Notes: generated from the letters alone by a model not told the origin. 64,000 bases of DNA from Pseudomonas sp. Au-Pse12 (GCF_021341665.1 NZ_JAJTTH010000003.1:1-64000), one strand, 5' to 3'; positions 1-8,359 are shown, counted from the first letter of the stretch. A program made the numbers and translations.

Positions 1-95
1 GCTTCGATGAACTGAAGCGTAACCGCTGTCGAAAATCGTGTAACTCATTGAATCTCAAGGAGCTTTCCGTTTCGACTGCGCCGGAAGTGGGGCGA
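1..95 (-). other. Probable rRNA operon 5' leader
   Basis: Read on the minus strand, the stretch downstream of the promoter at 96-123 resembles the leader that precedes 16S rRNA in pseudomonads. It contains GGAAAGCTCCTTGAGATT and, near the edge, a small hairpin with GCTTC/GAAGC arms at 1-18. The 16S gene itself is not in the window. The assignment is by recall of the leader pattern and by the rRNA-like promoter, so another highly expressed stable RNA is possible. Confidence 0.5.
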
Positions 96-123
96 ATTAT
101 AGGCCTGTAGAATCTGCCGTCAA
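96..123 (-). promoter_or_regulatory. Strong sigma-70 promoter, rRNA P1 type
   Basis: On the minus strand TTGACG (123-118) and TATAAT (101-96) are separated by 16 bp. A GC-rich discriminator (CGCCCC) follows, as in promoters under stringent control. AT-rich sequence at about 124-160 sits where an UP element would be. This is the best promoter in the left 2 kb and it points out of the window. Confidence 0.7.
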
Positions 124-283
124 CCCTTAATTTGAATTTTCTATGATCCAACGCAAAACCACCCTCCACGGGCTTGTATATAGAAGCGCGAAAAAGACTA
201 TGTGCACTATATTGCTCATCCGCTATTAGTTGAGCATCATGCTCCAGGATCCACTCCCCCAAAAATTCTGGATGACCCTCTGC

Positions 284-1171
284 ATGAACGACCAACCACG
301 CAGCCTTGCCTCGACCTTGTTTCCGGTAGGGCTGCTGCTTATTGCCATGGCCTCGATTCAATCAGGAGCCTCGCTGGCCAAGAGCATGTTCCCTGTCGTT
401 GGAGCACAGGGCACCACAACCCTTCGACTGATTTTTGCCAGCATCATCATGCTGCTTCTATTAAGGCCATGGCGCGCCAAGTTCACCACCAATACCCTGC
501 GCACCGTGATCGTCTACGGAATGGCCTTGGGCGGCATGAACTTCCTCTTTTATATGTCCCTCAGAAGCGTCCCTCTGGGCATCGCCGTTGCCCTCGAATT
601 CACCGGGCCACTGGCAGTGGCCATCTATGCATCGCGCAAGGCCATAGACTTCCTGTGGATCGCACTGGCCATCGTCGGCCTGCTGTTGCTTATTCCCACC
701 GGAGCCACGGAAACAGCCATTGACCTGGTAGGTGCAGGCTACGCACTGGGCGCCGGAGTGTGCTGGGCGCTGTACATACTGTTCGGGCAGAAGGCCGGCG
801 CCGAGAACGGGATTCAGACCGCCGCACTGGGGGTCATGATCGCAGCGCTGTTCGTTGCCCCCATCGGCATCGTGCACGCTGGTGCAGCGCTGCTTACGCC
901 ATCCCTGATCCCGGTCGCCCTGGGCGTCGCTGTATTGTCGACAGCCCTCCCCTATAGCCTGGAGATGGTTGCCCTGACCCGCATGCCGGCCCGTACCTTC
1001 GGCACCTTGATGAGTATCGAGCCTGCTTTCGGCGCCCTTTCCGGCCTGCTGTTCCTGCACGAATACCTGTCCCTGTCCCAATGGATGGCAATCGCCTGCA
1101 TTATCCTGGCCTCAGTAGGCGCAACCATGACCATGCGCCGCGAGTCCAAACCGTTGGTTGCAGTTGATTGA
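284..1171 (+). CDS. rhtA: EamA/DMT-family inner-membrane exporter (RhtA-like)
   Basis: A 295-residue polytopic membrane protein with about ten hydrophobic segments, arranged as two EamA repeats (roughly residues 15-135 and 150-280). The second repeat ends in the typical stretch with LSTALPYSLEMVAL and EPAFGALSGLLFLHE. The family exports small metabolites; the closest recalled member is the threonine/homoserine exporter RhtA, but the substrate is inferred. In-frame starts exist at TTG 230, ATG 239, ATG 272 and ATG 284. I prefer 284 because it begins MNDQPRSLASTLFPVG, a normal N-terminus just before the first membrane helix. It is a single-gene unit divergent from the rRNA-type promoter at the left edge. 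Confidence 0.75.
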   Translation: MNDQPRSLASTLFPVGLLLIAMASIQSGASLAKSMFPVVGAQGTTTLRLIFASIIMLLLLRPWRAKFTTNTLRTVIVYGMALGGMNFLFYMSLRSVPLGIAVALEFTGPLAVAIYASRKAIDFLWIALAIVGLLLLIPTGATETAIDLVGAGYALGAGVCWALYILFGQKAGAENGIQTAALGVMIAALFVAPIGIVHAGAALLTPSLIPVALGVAVLSTALPYSLEMVALTRMPARTFGTLMSIEPAFGALSGLLFLHEYLSLSQWMAIACIILASVGATMTMRRESKPLVAVD

Positions 1172-1329
1172 GATTCAACTCTGGTAATTAGCGCTCAATT
1201 AGGCCATGTTTAGCCGGCTACTCAACGTCGCCCAGGGAGTTGCCGGACAGGGATATCGCACACGCAAAAGACGACAGGTAATGCAGTCACACCCGGACGT
1301 TAGATCCGGGGCTAGCGATAAGGACGGGG

Positions 1330-1611
1330 ATGAAACGATTTTTGATACTGTTGGCCGTACTTGCCATTGCAGGCTGCGCGGCGACCGCGAAAACCGAAGT
1401 CAAACGGGGCAAGAAAGGACTCCACATCAACTGCTCGGGTTTATCTTCATCCTGGGAAAAGTGCTACACCAAGGCGACCGAGTCCTGCGGCCCCAAAGGC
1501 TACAAGGTCGTCGCCAAATCCGGTGATGCCGTGGAAGATCCGGGAGACTACCCCTTCGGTCTGAATCCTGCCGGCTACACCAGTCGCAGCATGATCGTCA
1601 TCTGCAAATAG
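1330..1611 (+). CDS. Small putative lipoprotein
   Basis: A 93-residue protein with a signal peptide ending in a lipobox (LAIAGC, Cys at residue 16), so it is probably acylated and membrane anchored. The mature part is about 77 residues and has four further cysteines (NCSG, EKCY, ESCG, VICK), which could form two disulfides in the periplasm. I do not recognise the family beyond 'conserved Pseudomonas lipoprotein'. AGGACGGGG just upstream of the ATG is a plausible ribosome binding site. It ends 6 bp from the convergent TetR gene. Confidence 0.65.
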   Translation: MKRFLILLAVLAIAGCAATAKTEVKRGKKGLHINCSGLSSSWEKCYTKATESCGPKGYKVVAKSGDAVEDPGDYPFGLNPAGYTSRSMIVICK

Positions 1612-1617
1612 CGCGGG

Positions 1618-2187
1618 TCAACTTTCAGGCAGTTGCTCCAACTGCCCGATGATCTGTTCATGGCTGGCCGCCAGAACCTGATGCTGAATGCTCGGGTTCA
1701 CCAGCATGCGCGCCACCACCAGCGCCCCGACACACTGCGACAGAATTGACCAGGCCAGGCTCTCGCTGCCCAGGGTTTGCGCCCAGGCCTGCTGCAAACG
1801 ACAGATCCAGTCCTCCGCCTCCTGGCGCACCTCGAGGCTCCCCCGGGAAATCTCCGCCCCCAACGCCGGCAGCGCACAGCCTGCGCCTGGCTGCTGCACG
1901 TGCGCCACGCTCAGGTACTGCTTCAGGCAACGCCGCAATTTTTCCTGACTGTGCTGCCCCTCCCCGCCCAGGCGCTCCAGGCTCTGGCTCAATTCGCGCT
2001 CGACAATCGAGCTGAACAACTCGTCCTTGGACGTGAAGTGGCTATAGAACGCCCCGCCACTCAAGCCAATAGCCTTCATCAAGGCATCCACCCCCACGGT
2101 GGAAAAACCTTCGTTCTTGGCCTGTGCCGCGCTGCTTTGCAACAAGCGCTCACGGGTTTCCTGCTTATGACTGGCTGAATAACGCAT
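1618..2187 (-). CDS. TetR/AcrR-family transcriptional repressor
   Basis: A 189-residue one-component regulator. The N-terminal helix-turn-helix is clear: RERLLQSSAAQAKNEG, then FSTVGVDALMKAIGLSGGAFYSHFTSKDELF. The C-terminal half is the ligand-binding and dimer domain. The ATG at 2187 gives MRYSASHKQETRERL; an upstream TTG at 2205 is in frame but less likely. It is divergent from the SDR/isomerase pair, and the intergenic space carries two near-palindromic AACGNTCGTT sites (2235-2262). The simplest reading is that it represses itself and the SDR gene. The ligand is unknown; the layout resembles electrophile- or NemR-like regulators. Confidence 0.85.
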   Translation of the reverse strand: MRYSASHKQETRERLLQSSAAQAKNEGFSTVGVDALMKAIGLSGGAFYSHFTSKDELFSSIVERELSQSLERLGGEGQHSQEKLRRCLKQYLSVAHVQQPGAGCALPALGAEISRGSLEVRQEAEDWICRLQQAWAQTLGSESLAWSILSQCVGALVVARMLVNPSIQHQVLAASHEQIIGQLEQLPES

Positions 2188-2234
2188 TCCCTGGTGGGCT
2201 CCCAAACGCTCTTGACGATGGAAAAATCATAGCA

Positions 2235-2262
2235 TAACGTTCGTTTAGTTAACGATCGTTTA
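2235..2262. promoter_or_regulatory. Tandem TetR-type operator
   Basis: Two 13-bp direct repeats, TAACGTTCGTTTA (2235-2247) and TAACGATCGTTTA (2250-2262), are offset by 15 bp. The core of the second, AACGATCGTT, is a perfect palindrome and the first is one mismatch away. They lie between the divergent TetR and SDR genes, 18 bp before the SDR start, where a bound dimer would block transcription. Confidence 0.7.
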
Positions 2263-2280
2263 CCAAAGAGCGAACCTCCC

Positions 2281-3018
2281 ATGACTGCAACCTCGAACAA
2301 CAAAGTCGTACTGGTGGTCGGTGCCGGCGACGCTACCGGCGGCGCCATTGCCAAGCGTTTCGCCGCCGAAGGTTATATCGCCTGCGTGACCCGTCGCAGC
2401 GCGGACAAGCTGCAACCCCTGGTGGATGCCATCCAGCAGGACGGCGGCCAGGCCCACGGTTTTGCCTGCGACGCACGCAAAGAAGAGGAAGTGATCGCCC
2501 TGATCGAGCAGATCGAAAGCCAGGTCGGCCCGATCGAAGCGTTCGTCTTCAACATCGGCGCCAACGTGCCCTGCAGCATTCTTGAAGAAACCGCACGCAA
2601 GTATTTCAAGATCTGGGAAATGGCCTGCTTCTCGGGCTTTCTCAATGCCCGCGAGGTAGCCAGGCGCATGGCAACCCGCCAACGCGGCACCATCCTGTTC
2701 ACCGGCGCCACTGCCGGGGTCCGTGGCGCCGCCGGTTTCGCCGCCTTCGCCGGAGCCAAGCACGGCATTCGTGCCCTGGCCCAGAGCATGGCCCGGGAGT
2801 TGGGGCCACTGAACATCCATGTCGCCCACATCATCGTCGACGGCGCCATCGACACCGATTTCATCCGCACCAGCTTTCCCGAGAAATACGCCCTCAAGGA
2901 TCAGGACGGCATCCTCAATCCTGAGCACATCGCCGAAAACTACTGGTACCTGCACAGCCAGCCGCGGGACGCCTGGACCTTCGAGCTGGACCTGCGTCCG
3001 TGGAACGAACGCTGGTAA
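2281..3018 (+). CDS. SDR-family protein with a degenerate active site
   Basis: A 245-residue Rossmann-fold protein of the short-chain dehydrogenase/reductase type. The cofactor loop GAGDATGG is at residues 14-21, FNIGAN (90-95) stands where NNAG is expected, and the substrate region contains LFTGATAG. The usual YxxxK reads FAGAK (Phe156, Lys160) and the expected catalytic Ser position (about 143) is Ala/Thr. The normal Ser-Tyr-Lys triad is therefore not intact, although cofactor binding looks preserved. It is followed 40 bp later by a DsbA-like isomerase and is probably repressed by the divergent TetR protein. The reaction is unknown: either an atypical oxidoreductase or a binding protein. 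Confidence 0.8.
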   Translation: MTATSNNKVVLVVGAGDATGGAIAKRFAAEGYIACVTRRSADKLQPLVDAIQQDGGQAHGFACDARKEEEVIALIEQIESQVGPIEAFVFNIGANVPCSILEETARKYFKIWEMACFSGFLNAREVARRMATRQRGTILFTGATAGVRGAAGFAAFAGAKHGIRALAQSMARELGPLNIHVAHIIVDGAIDTDFIRTSFPEKYALKDQDGILNPEHIAENYWYLHSQPRDAWTFELDLRPWNERW

Positions 3019-3058
3019 GCCCACCCCCAGCCATAACAACAAGCAAGGAATCTGAATC

Positions 3059-3655
3059 ATGAGCAAAAAGGTGGAATTCTTCTTCGACCTGGGCAGCCCG
3101 ACCTCGTACCTGGCCTACACCCAATTGCCGAAAATCTGCGCTCAAACCAACAGCCAACTGGTGTACCAACCCATGCTTCTGGGTGGGGTGTTCAAGAGCA
3201 CCGGCAACGCCTCCCCCATCAGCGTTCCCGCCAAGGGCCGCTACATGCTCCAGGACCTGGCGCGCTTTGCCCGGCGCTATCAGGTCGAGCTCAATTTCAA
3301 TCCGCACTTTCCCATCAACACCCTGCTGCTGATGCGCGCCACCACCGGGGTGCAGTTGCGCCTGCCGGAACGTTTCGTCGAGTTTCTCGACTGCCTGTTC
3401 CGCGCGCTCTGGGTCGACAAACGCAACCTCAACGACCCGGCCACCATCACCCAGGTCTTGGAGCAGGGAGGCTTCGATCCGCAGCAGATCCTCGACCTGA
3501 GCAATGACGAAGAGGTCAAGACCGCGCTCAAGAACAAGACTGAACAGGCCTTGCAAAAGGGCGTATTCGGCGCCCCCAGCCTGTTCGTGGGAGACGAGTT
3601 GTTTTTCGGTCAGGACCGCCTCGACTTCGTTCGCGAAGCCTTGAGCGCGCAATAA
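3059..3655 (+). CDS. 2-hydroxychromene-2-carboxylate isomerase / DsbA-like (GST kappa) protein
   Basis: A 198-residue thioredoxin-fold protein of the HCCA isomerase / kappa-class GST family. It begins KKVEFFFDLGSPTSYLAY, where the SPTSY turn replaces the CxxC of DsbA, so glutathione chemistry is expected rather than disulfide exchange. The C-terminal signature GVFGAPSLFVGDELFFGQDR is the conserved cis-Pro region. The family isomerises chromene carboxylates or conjugates glutathione. Here it sits behind the SDR gene and a TetR regulator, which suggests detoxification of an aromatic or electrophilic compound; that role is inference. GCAAGGAATC precedes the ATG. Confidence 0.85.
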   Translation: MSKKVEFFFDLGSPTSYLAYTQLPKICAQTNSQLVYQPMLLGGVFKSTGNASPISVPAKGRYMLQDLARFARRYQVELNFNPHFPINTLLLMRATTGVQLRLPERFVEFLDCLFRALWVDKRNLNDPATITQVLEQGGFDPQQILDLSNDEEVKTALKNKTEQALQKGVFGAPSLFVGDELFFGQDRLDFVREALSAQ

Positions 3656-3664
3656 CCGGCAACG

Positions 3665-3727
3665 CCCCTGGCAGCAAGCCGCCTGGCCAGGGGATCAAGC
3701 AACGTCACCCGCCTTGCGCGGGTGACG
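3665..3727. terminator. Two hairpins between convergent genes
   Basis: CCCCTGGC (3665-3672) pairs with GCCAGGGG (3686-3693). A perfect 10-bp stem CGTCACCCGC (3703-3712) pairs with GCGGGTGACG (3718-3727) around a 5-nt loop. They fill the gap between the isomerase gene and the convergent aminopeptidase gene, the expected place for a bidirectional terminator. Neither has a strong U-tract. Confidence 0.55.
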
Positions 3728-3734
3728 CCATTCC

Positions 3735-5543
3735 TCAGATCGCTGCGGTGCGAACCTGCAGCCACGCCAGGGCCTCGCCCTCGAGCAGCGGGCTGAGACG
3801 CTCACGCACCTCGGCGTGATAGCCGTTGAACCACTCGCGCTCCTCCTCGGTGAGCAAGGACGGCTCCAGGCAGCGGCTATCGATCGGGCACAGGGTCAGG
3901 GTTTCGAAATTCAGAAACTCGCCGAACTCGGTCTTGCCCGCCTCACGGTTCAGCGCCAGGTTCTCGATCCGCACACCCCAGCGGCCAGGACGGTAGGTCC
4001 CAGGTTCAATCGAGGTAATCATCCCCGGCTGCATCGCCGTTTGTGGCGCCGCCGCGGCCTGGTAGGCGATCACTTGCGGGCCTTCGTGAACGTTGAGGAA
4101 ATAGCCGACGCCGTGCCCGGTGCCGTGACCATAATCCACGCCTTCGGCCCAGATCGGCGCCCGCGCGATGGCATCCAGCAATGGCGACAGAATGCCCCGC
4201 GGAAACTGCGCCCGGGACAAGGCAATGACGCCCTTGAGCACCCGAGTGCAATCGCGTTTCTGCTCGGCACTCGGCGTACCCACCGGCACCATGCGCGTGA
4301 TATCGGTGGTGCCTCCCAGGTACTGGCCGCCGGAATCGATCAGCAGCAGGCCATCACCTTCGATCACCGCATGCTCTTCAGGCGTGGCGTGGTAATGGGG
4401 CATGGCGCCATTGGCGTTGAACGCAGCGATGGTATTGAAGCTCAGCGACACATACCCCGGACGCCGCTCACGCGCAGCCGTCAGGTGCTCATCGATGGTC
4501 AGTTCGGTGATGCGCTCACGGCCCAGGGCGCTGTCCAGCCAGGCAAAGAATTCGCAAAGCGCCGCGCCGTCCTGTTCCATCGCCTGGCGAATGTGCTCGG
4601 CGTCCGCCAGGCTCTTGCGCGACTTGGCCAGGGTGGTGGGGTTGAGCCCCTCCAGCAGGTTCACCGCGGGGTTCAGATGCTCCAGCAAGCCGGCGGTCAC
4701 GCGCGCCGGGTCGATCAGCAGCGATGCGCCTTCCGGCACGGCTCGCAGGGCTGCGGTCACCTGCGAGTAGTCGCGCAGGCTGATACCGTCCACTTCCAGT
4801 TGCGCCCGCAATGCCTCATCGACCTTGCTCAAGGCCACGAACAAGGTGGCTTGCTGCTGGCTGATCAGGGCAAAGGAGACAAACACCGGGTTGAAGGACA
4901 CGTCGGCGCCGCGCAGGTTGAACAGCCAGGCAATGTCGTCGAGGGTGGCGATGAAATGCCAGTCCGCGCTGCGCTCCTTGAGGGTTTCACGCAGCGTGGC
5001 GAGCTTCTCTACCCGGCTCAGGGTCGCCTGGGGTGGCAGGTGCTGATAGACCGGCTGATCCGGCAGCGATGGACGATCGCTCCAGGCTTGCTGGAGCAGG
5101 TCGATATCGGTACGCAGGCTGGCCCCACGCTCTTGCAGCTTGCCGCCCAGGGTACGGGCCGAGGCCAGTGCCATGACCGCGCCATCCACCGCCACCACCG
5201 CGCCTTGCGGGGTCTGCTCGGCCAACCAGTCCAGCGGCCCTGGCTGGCCCGGTTGCAACTTCACCAGTTCGATACCGCTGCCCTTGAGCTCCTTGGTGGC
5301 CTGCTCCCAATAACGGCTATCAGCCCAGACGCCGGCAAAATCCGCGGTCACGATCAGGGTGCCCACCGAACCATGGAACCCCGACAGCCATTGGCGGCCC
5401 TGCCAGTAGCCCGGCAGGTACTCGGACAGGTGCGGGTCGGCCGAAGGCACCAGCAAGGCATGAATGCCTTCGCGGCTCATCAATTGACGGACATGCGCCA
5501 AACGCTGGGGGACCACTCCATGGGTCGAAGGCTGGGTACTCAT
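3735..5543 (-). CDS. Xaa-Pro aminopeptidase (M24B, aminopeptidase P family)
   Basis: A 602-residue cytoplasmic metallopeptidase of the long, three-domain aminopeptidase P type. Two creatinase-like N-terminal domains (about 1-310) precede the M24 pita-bread domain. The dinuclear metal ligands are visible: Asp residues in LLIDSGGQYLGGTTDITR, His in YGHGTGHGVGYFLNVHEG, and Glu in SIEPGTY and RIENLAL. It removes N-terminal residues followed by proline. The start is ATG at 5543 with AAGGAGACA upstream. It is a single gene upstream of the cysteine desulfurase gene's stop. Confidence 0.9.
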   Translation of the reverse strand: MSTQPSTHGVVPQRLAHVRQLMSREGIHALLVPSADPHLSEYLPGYWQGRQWLSGFHGSVGTLIVTADFAGVWADSRYWEQATKELKGSGIELVKLQPGQPGPLDWLAEQTPQGAVVAVDGAVMALASARTLGGKLQERGASLRTDIDLLQQAWSDRPSLPDQPVYQHLPPQATLSRVEKLATLRETLKERSADWHFIATLDDIAWLFNLRGADVSFNPVFVSFALISQQQATLFVALSKVDEALRAQLEVDGISLRDYSQVTAALRAVPEGASLLIDPARVTAGLLEHLNPAVNLLEGLNPTTLAKSRKSLADAEHIRQAMEQDGAALCEFFAWLDSALGRERITELTIDEHLTAARERRPGYVSLSFNTIAAFNANGAMPHYHATPEEHAVIEGDGLLLIDSGGQYLGGTTDITRMVPVGTPSAEQKRDCTRVLKGVIALSRAQFPRGILSPLLDAIARAPIWAEGVDYGHGTGHGVGYFLNVHEGPQVIAYQAAAAPQTAMQPGMITSIEPGTYRPGRWGVRIENLALNREAGKTEFGEFLNFETLTLCPIDSRCLEPSLLTEEEREWFNGYHAEVRERLSPLLEGEALAWLQVRTAAI

Positions 5544-5598
5544 TGTGTCTCCTTAACCGGCTTAATCATTGTTATGGAAGATCGAAATCACTCGACCC

Positions 5599-6768
5599 TC
5601 AAGGTTGTGTTGTGGCCCAGAATGCGGGGGCCGTGGCGGTCGACGCCTTGATCAGCTGAGCCGCGCGGTCCACGTCCTCTTCGCGGGTGAAGCGCCCGAG
5701 GCTCAGGCGGATGGTGCGGGCGGCCAGCCCGGCATCATGCCCCAGCGCCAGCAAGACATGGGAAGGCGCATTGCTCGCCGAGTTGCAGGCCGAGGTTGCA
5801 GAAAACGCCAGCGCCGCGCCAAGCGCCGCGCCATCGAAACCACCCTCGGTGAAGGTCAGGCTCAGGGTGTGGGGAATGCGCTGGGTAACACTGCCATTCA
5901 AGCGCAGGCCGGTAATGCCCGCCAGTTGCTCCAACAGCCGCGCGCGCAGGCGGGCGATGGTCGCGGTTTCAGCCTCGAACAGCTCGCCGGCCAGGGCAAA
6001 GGCCGCGCCCATGGCGGCGATCTGGTGGGTGGCCAGGGTCCCGGAACGCAACCCACGCTCATGGCCGCCGCCGTGAATCTGCGCCTGCAAGCGCTGCTGC
6101 GCCCGCGGCCCTACATAGAGCGCGCCAATGCCCTTGGGGCCATACAGCTTGTGGGCAGAAAAAGACATCAGGTCCACCGGCCACTGCGCCAGATCGATGG
6201 CCACCTTGCCCACGCCCTGGGCGGCATCCACGTGCAGCAGGGCACCGTGTTCACGCACCGCTTGAGCGATCGCCGGAATATCGTTGAGGGTGCCCAGTTC
6301 GTTGTTCACCAGCATCAACGACACCAGAAAGGTGTCCTCGCGCAGGGCTTCGCGGACCGCCCGCGCGCTGATCAGGCCATCGGCATCCGGCGCCAGGTAG
6401 GTCACTGCCACCCCGGCCGCTTGCAGGTGCCGGGCGGTATCGAGCACCGCCTTGTGTTCGATCTGGCTGGTGATGATGTGCCCGCCGCCCACAGCCCGGG
6501 CCTGCATCACGCCCTTGAGGGCCAGGTTGTTGGATTCGGTGGCGCCCGAGGTCCAGACAATCTGCTCGGGCAGCGCGCCAACCAACTGCGCCACTTGCCG
6601 TCGGGCGCCTTCTACGTAGCCACGCGCTTCCTGGCCGAAGGCATGAGAGCTGGACGCCGGATTACCAAAATGGGCATCGAAACCCAAACACTCCAGCATC
6701 ACCTGGATGACCCGCTCATCCACCGGCGTGGTGGCGGCGTAGTCGAAATAAAGAGGACGCTTGTTCAT
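5599..6768 (-). CDS. Cysteine desulfurase (NifS/IscS-type aminotransferase class V)
   Basis: A 389-residue PLP enzyme that converts cysteine to alanine and an enzyme persulfide. Residues seen: the N-terminal LYFDYAATTPVD, the cofactor region with ATESNNLALKG, the PLP lysine in SFSAHKLYGPKGIGALY, and a catalytic cysteine in SATSACNSASN. The C-terminus carries the IRLSLGRFT signature. The ATG at 6768 gives MNKRPLYFDYA; an upstream in-frame extension to 6843 has no support. No iscR, iscU or iscA lies nearby, so this is probably an accessory desulfurase and not the main Fe-S assembly enzyme. The sulfur acceptor is unknown. Confidence 0.88.
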   Translation of the reverse strand: MNKRPLYFDYAATTPVDERVIQVMLECLGFDAHFGNPASSSHAFGQEARGYVEGARRQVAQLVGALPEQIVWTSGATESNNLALKGVMQARAVGGGHIITSQIEHKAVLDTARHLQAAGVAVTYLAPDADGLISARAVREALREDTFLVSLMLVNNELGTLNDIPAIAQAVREHGALLHVDAAQGVGKVAIDLAQWPVDLMSFSAHKLYGPKGIGALYVGPRAQQRLQAQIHGGGHERGLRSGTLATHQIAAMGAAFALAGELFEAETATIARLRARLLEQLAGITGLRLNGSVTQRIPHTLSLTFTEGGFDGAALGAALAFSATSACNSASNAPSHVLLALGHDAGLAARTIRLSLGRFTREEDVDRAAQLIKASTATAPAFWATTQP

Positions 6769-6978
6769 GACTGAAAACCCGCAGAGCTTGTTCCAGGATC
6801 GGCATGAGCTAGCGAACAGGCAACGCAGCAACGCGCCATACATAGGCGGCGCGGCAACTGCTGGCCTTGAGCAATACCCGATCGGATGCAGTTAAAGAAA
6901 AACATCTTCGTTTAAAAGTGCGTAGGAACGCTCCTGCATCGCAGCTTACAGGCTCGGGGCACGGCCATGAAGCGCCGT

Positions 6979-7593
6979 TCAACCCATCTTTTCGAACAAC
7001 AGCGGCGCCAGGGAAAGCACCAGCAAGGCGGCCATCAGCAGATTGAACAGACGCAACCAGCGCGGGTTGCGCAACACATTGCGCAGCAGGCTGCCGCACG
7101 CGGCCCAGAGACTCACCGTCGGCGCATTGATCAGCGCGAACACCGCGGCAATCACCAGCACATTGGTGAAATAGCCCTGCAACGGGGTGTAGGTACTGAT
7201 GGCGCCCACCGCCATGACCCAGGCCTTGGGGTTGACCCACTGGAACGCCGCGGCGCCCCAATAGCCCAGCGGTCGGCCATGGTGCTGCGATTCATCGGAC
7301 AGCGGCCCGGAGCGGGCAATCTTCCAGGCCAGGTACAACAGGTACGCCGCGCCGACGTAGCGCAGCACGCTGTACAACAGCGGATAGGCCTCGAACACCG
7401 CCCCCAGGCCCAGGCCGACCGCCAGCACCAGCACAAAGAAACCGCAGCTGATGCCAAGGATATGGGGAATCGAACGGTTGAAACCGAAGTTCACCCCCGA
7501 TGCCAGCAGCATGGTGTTGTTGGGGCCGGGGGTAATGGACGTGACCAGGGCAAACAGGGCGAAAGCCAACAGCAGGTCGGGGGAAAGGCTCAT
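6979..7593 (-). CDS. LysE/RhtB-family amino-acid exporter
   Basis: A 204-residue inner-membrane protein with about six hydrophobic segments. The N-terminal signature TSITPGPNNTMLLASG (about residues 18-33) is diagnostic of the LysE/RhtB superfamily, which exports amino acids or related compounds. LAWKIARSG and QWVNPKAWVMA are also typical. The exact substrate cannot be deduced. It is monocistronic, with about 210 bp of largely non-coding sequence to the desulfurase gene. Confidence 0.85.
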   Translation of the reverse strand: MSLSPDLLLAFALFALVTSITPGPNNTMLLASGVNFGFNRSIPHILGISCGFFVLVLAVGLGLGAVFEAYPLLYSVLRYVGAAYLLYLAWKIARSGPLSDESQHHGRPLGYWGAAAFQWVNPKAWVMAVGAISTYTPLQGYFTNVLVIAAVFALINAPTVSLWAACGSLLRNVLRNPRWLRLFNLLMAALLVLSLAPLLFEKMG

Positions 7594-7696
7594 GGGGGCA
7601 AGGTCCGCAGGCAGGTCGATCAGGCTTCGACCCTAACCCAGCCTCTGGCTGAAACCCACGGACAGTTGCTGAAAACTTGGACCGGTACAGTTTCAA

Positions 7697-7957
7697 TCAA
7701 CCCGCAGGTTGATGGCGACTGATATTGCGCTGCGCGCTCATTTCACCCTGGCTGTCGAAGGTCGCCGGCTGGCCGAGCAACTCAGCCTTTTTCTGCTGGT
7801 ATTCGTCGAACGACAGGCCACGGCGGTTCAACGCTTCCATCGCCAGCTCCCGGCTTTCCTGCGCGGTGTACGGTCGCAGTTCCGGTGCGCCGGGGCTGGC
7901 ACAGCCGGCCAGCACACTGGAAAGCAACAACAGCAAGACAGCAGAGAAAGCCTTCAT
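7697..7957 (-). CDS. Small putative lipoprotein
   Basis: An 86-residue protein starting MKAFSAVLLLLLSSVLAGC, with a clear lipobox (LAGC, Cys19). The mature part of about 68 residues is hydrophilic and acidic/basic mixed, with a central helix-prone segment (SRELAMEALNRRGLSFDEYQQKKAELLG). I do not recognise a function. The ATG at 7957 was chosen over an upstream start at 7993 because it places the signal peptide at the N-terminus. Confidence 0.6.
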   Translation of the reverse strand: MKAFSAVLLLLLSSVLAGCASPGAPELRPYTAQESRELAMEALNRRGLSFDEYQQKKAELLGQPATFDSQGEMSAQRNISRHQPAG

Positions 7958-8080
7958 GGCGAACACCTGGGGCGGGTTGCGAACGATGGACACAGGCTAC
8001 TCGCGCGCCATCAGCGGCAAAAATCACCCAGCTCGATAGTGGCTATCGATTATTCGACAACCACGAGGCAAGGCGCCTTT

Positions 8081-8110
8081 CATATTCCATAACGACCTAT
8101 AAATATGGAA
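8081..8110. promoter_or_regulatory. Inverted repeat upstream of msuE, possible CysB-type site
   Basis: TTCCATA (8085-8091) and TATGGAA (8104-8110) form an inverted repeat with a 12-bp spacer, overlapped by CATATT/AATATG (8081-8086, 8102-8107). It lies in an AT-rich island about 250 bp before msuE. Sulfur-starvation operons in pseudomonads are commonly under CysB, a LysR regulator; that link is inference. Confidence 0.3.
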
Positions 8111-8165
8111 ACAAGCTCTTTTGAGGAATAACAACAAGCCTTTATAACAGTCCCATCCCGCCGCT

Positions 8166-8201
8166 CAACTGTTGCCAGAGCAACTGTTGGCCAGGCAACA
8201 G
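8166..8201 (+). promoter_or_regulatory. Enhancer sites for a sigma-54 activator (SfnR) upstream of msuE
   Basis: Two overlapping palindromes: GTTGC-CAGA-GCAAC around 8171-8184 and CTGTTG-GCCAGG-CAACAG at 8184-8201. The second has exactly the arms and spacing found upstream of the leftward sfnB operon (16342-16359). The block is about 100 bp upstream of the -24 element, a normal distance for an enhancer-binding protein. SfnR is encoded at the end of this operon. Confidence 0.6.
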
Positions 8202-8287
8202 CCGATCAACAAAACAGTGGGTGAGCAACAGCACCCGGCGCCCCTCGGATCAGCGCCAGGCCCCGTGGCACAAGGGTTCAAGACGCT

Positions 8288-8303
8288 TGGTACAGCTCTT
8301 GCT
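8288..8303 (+). promoter_or_regulatory. Sigma-54 (-24/-12) promoter of msuEDC-sfnR
   Basis: TGGTAC-N5-TTGCT matches the sigma-54 consensus TGGCAC-N5-TTGCW with one change, and GG (8289-8290) and GC (8301-8302) are separated by the required 10 bp. Transcription would start near 8314, about 46 bp before the msuE ATG. Confidence 0.75.
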
Positions 8304-8359
8304 CCCCGACCAGGCACCAGCCACTGCTCACTGAGCCACTGTTTAAAAAGGAACTGATC

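Noticed and set aside
3816..5651. A 611-codon plus-strand frame opposite the aminopeptidase gene
   Set aside because: The opposite strand encodes a complete M24 peptidase with all metal ligands. The plus-strand frame has no recognisable domain.
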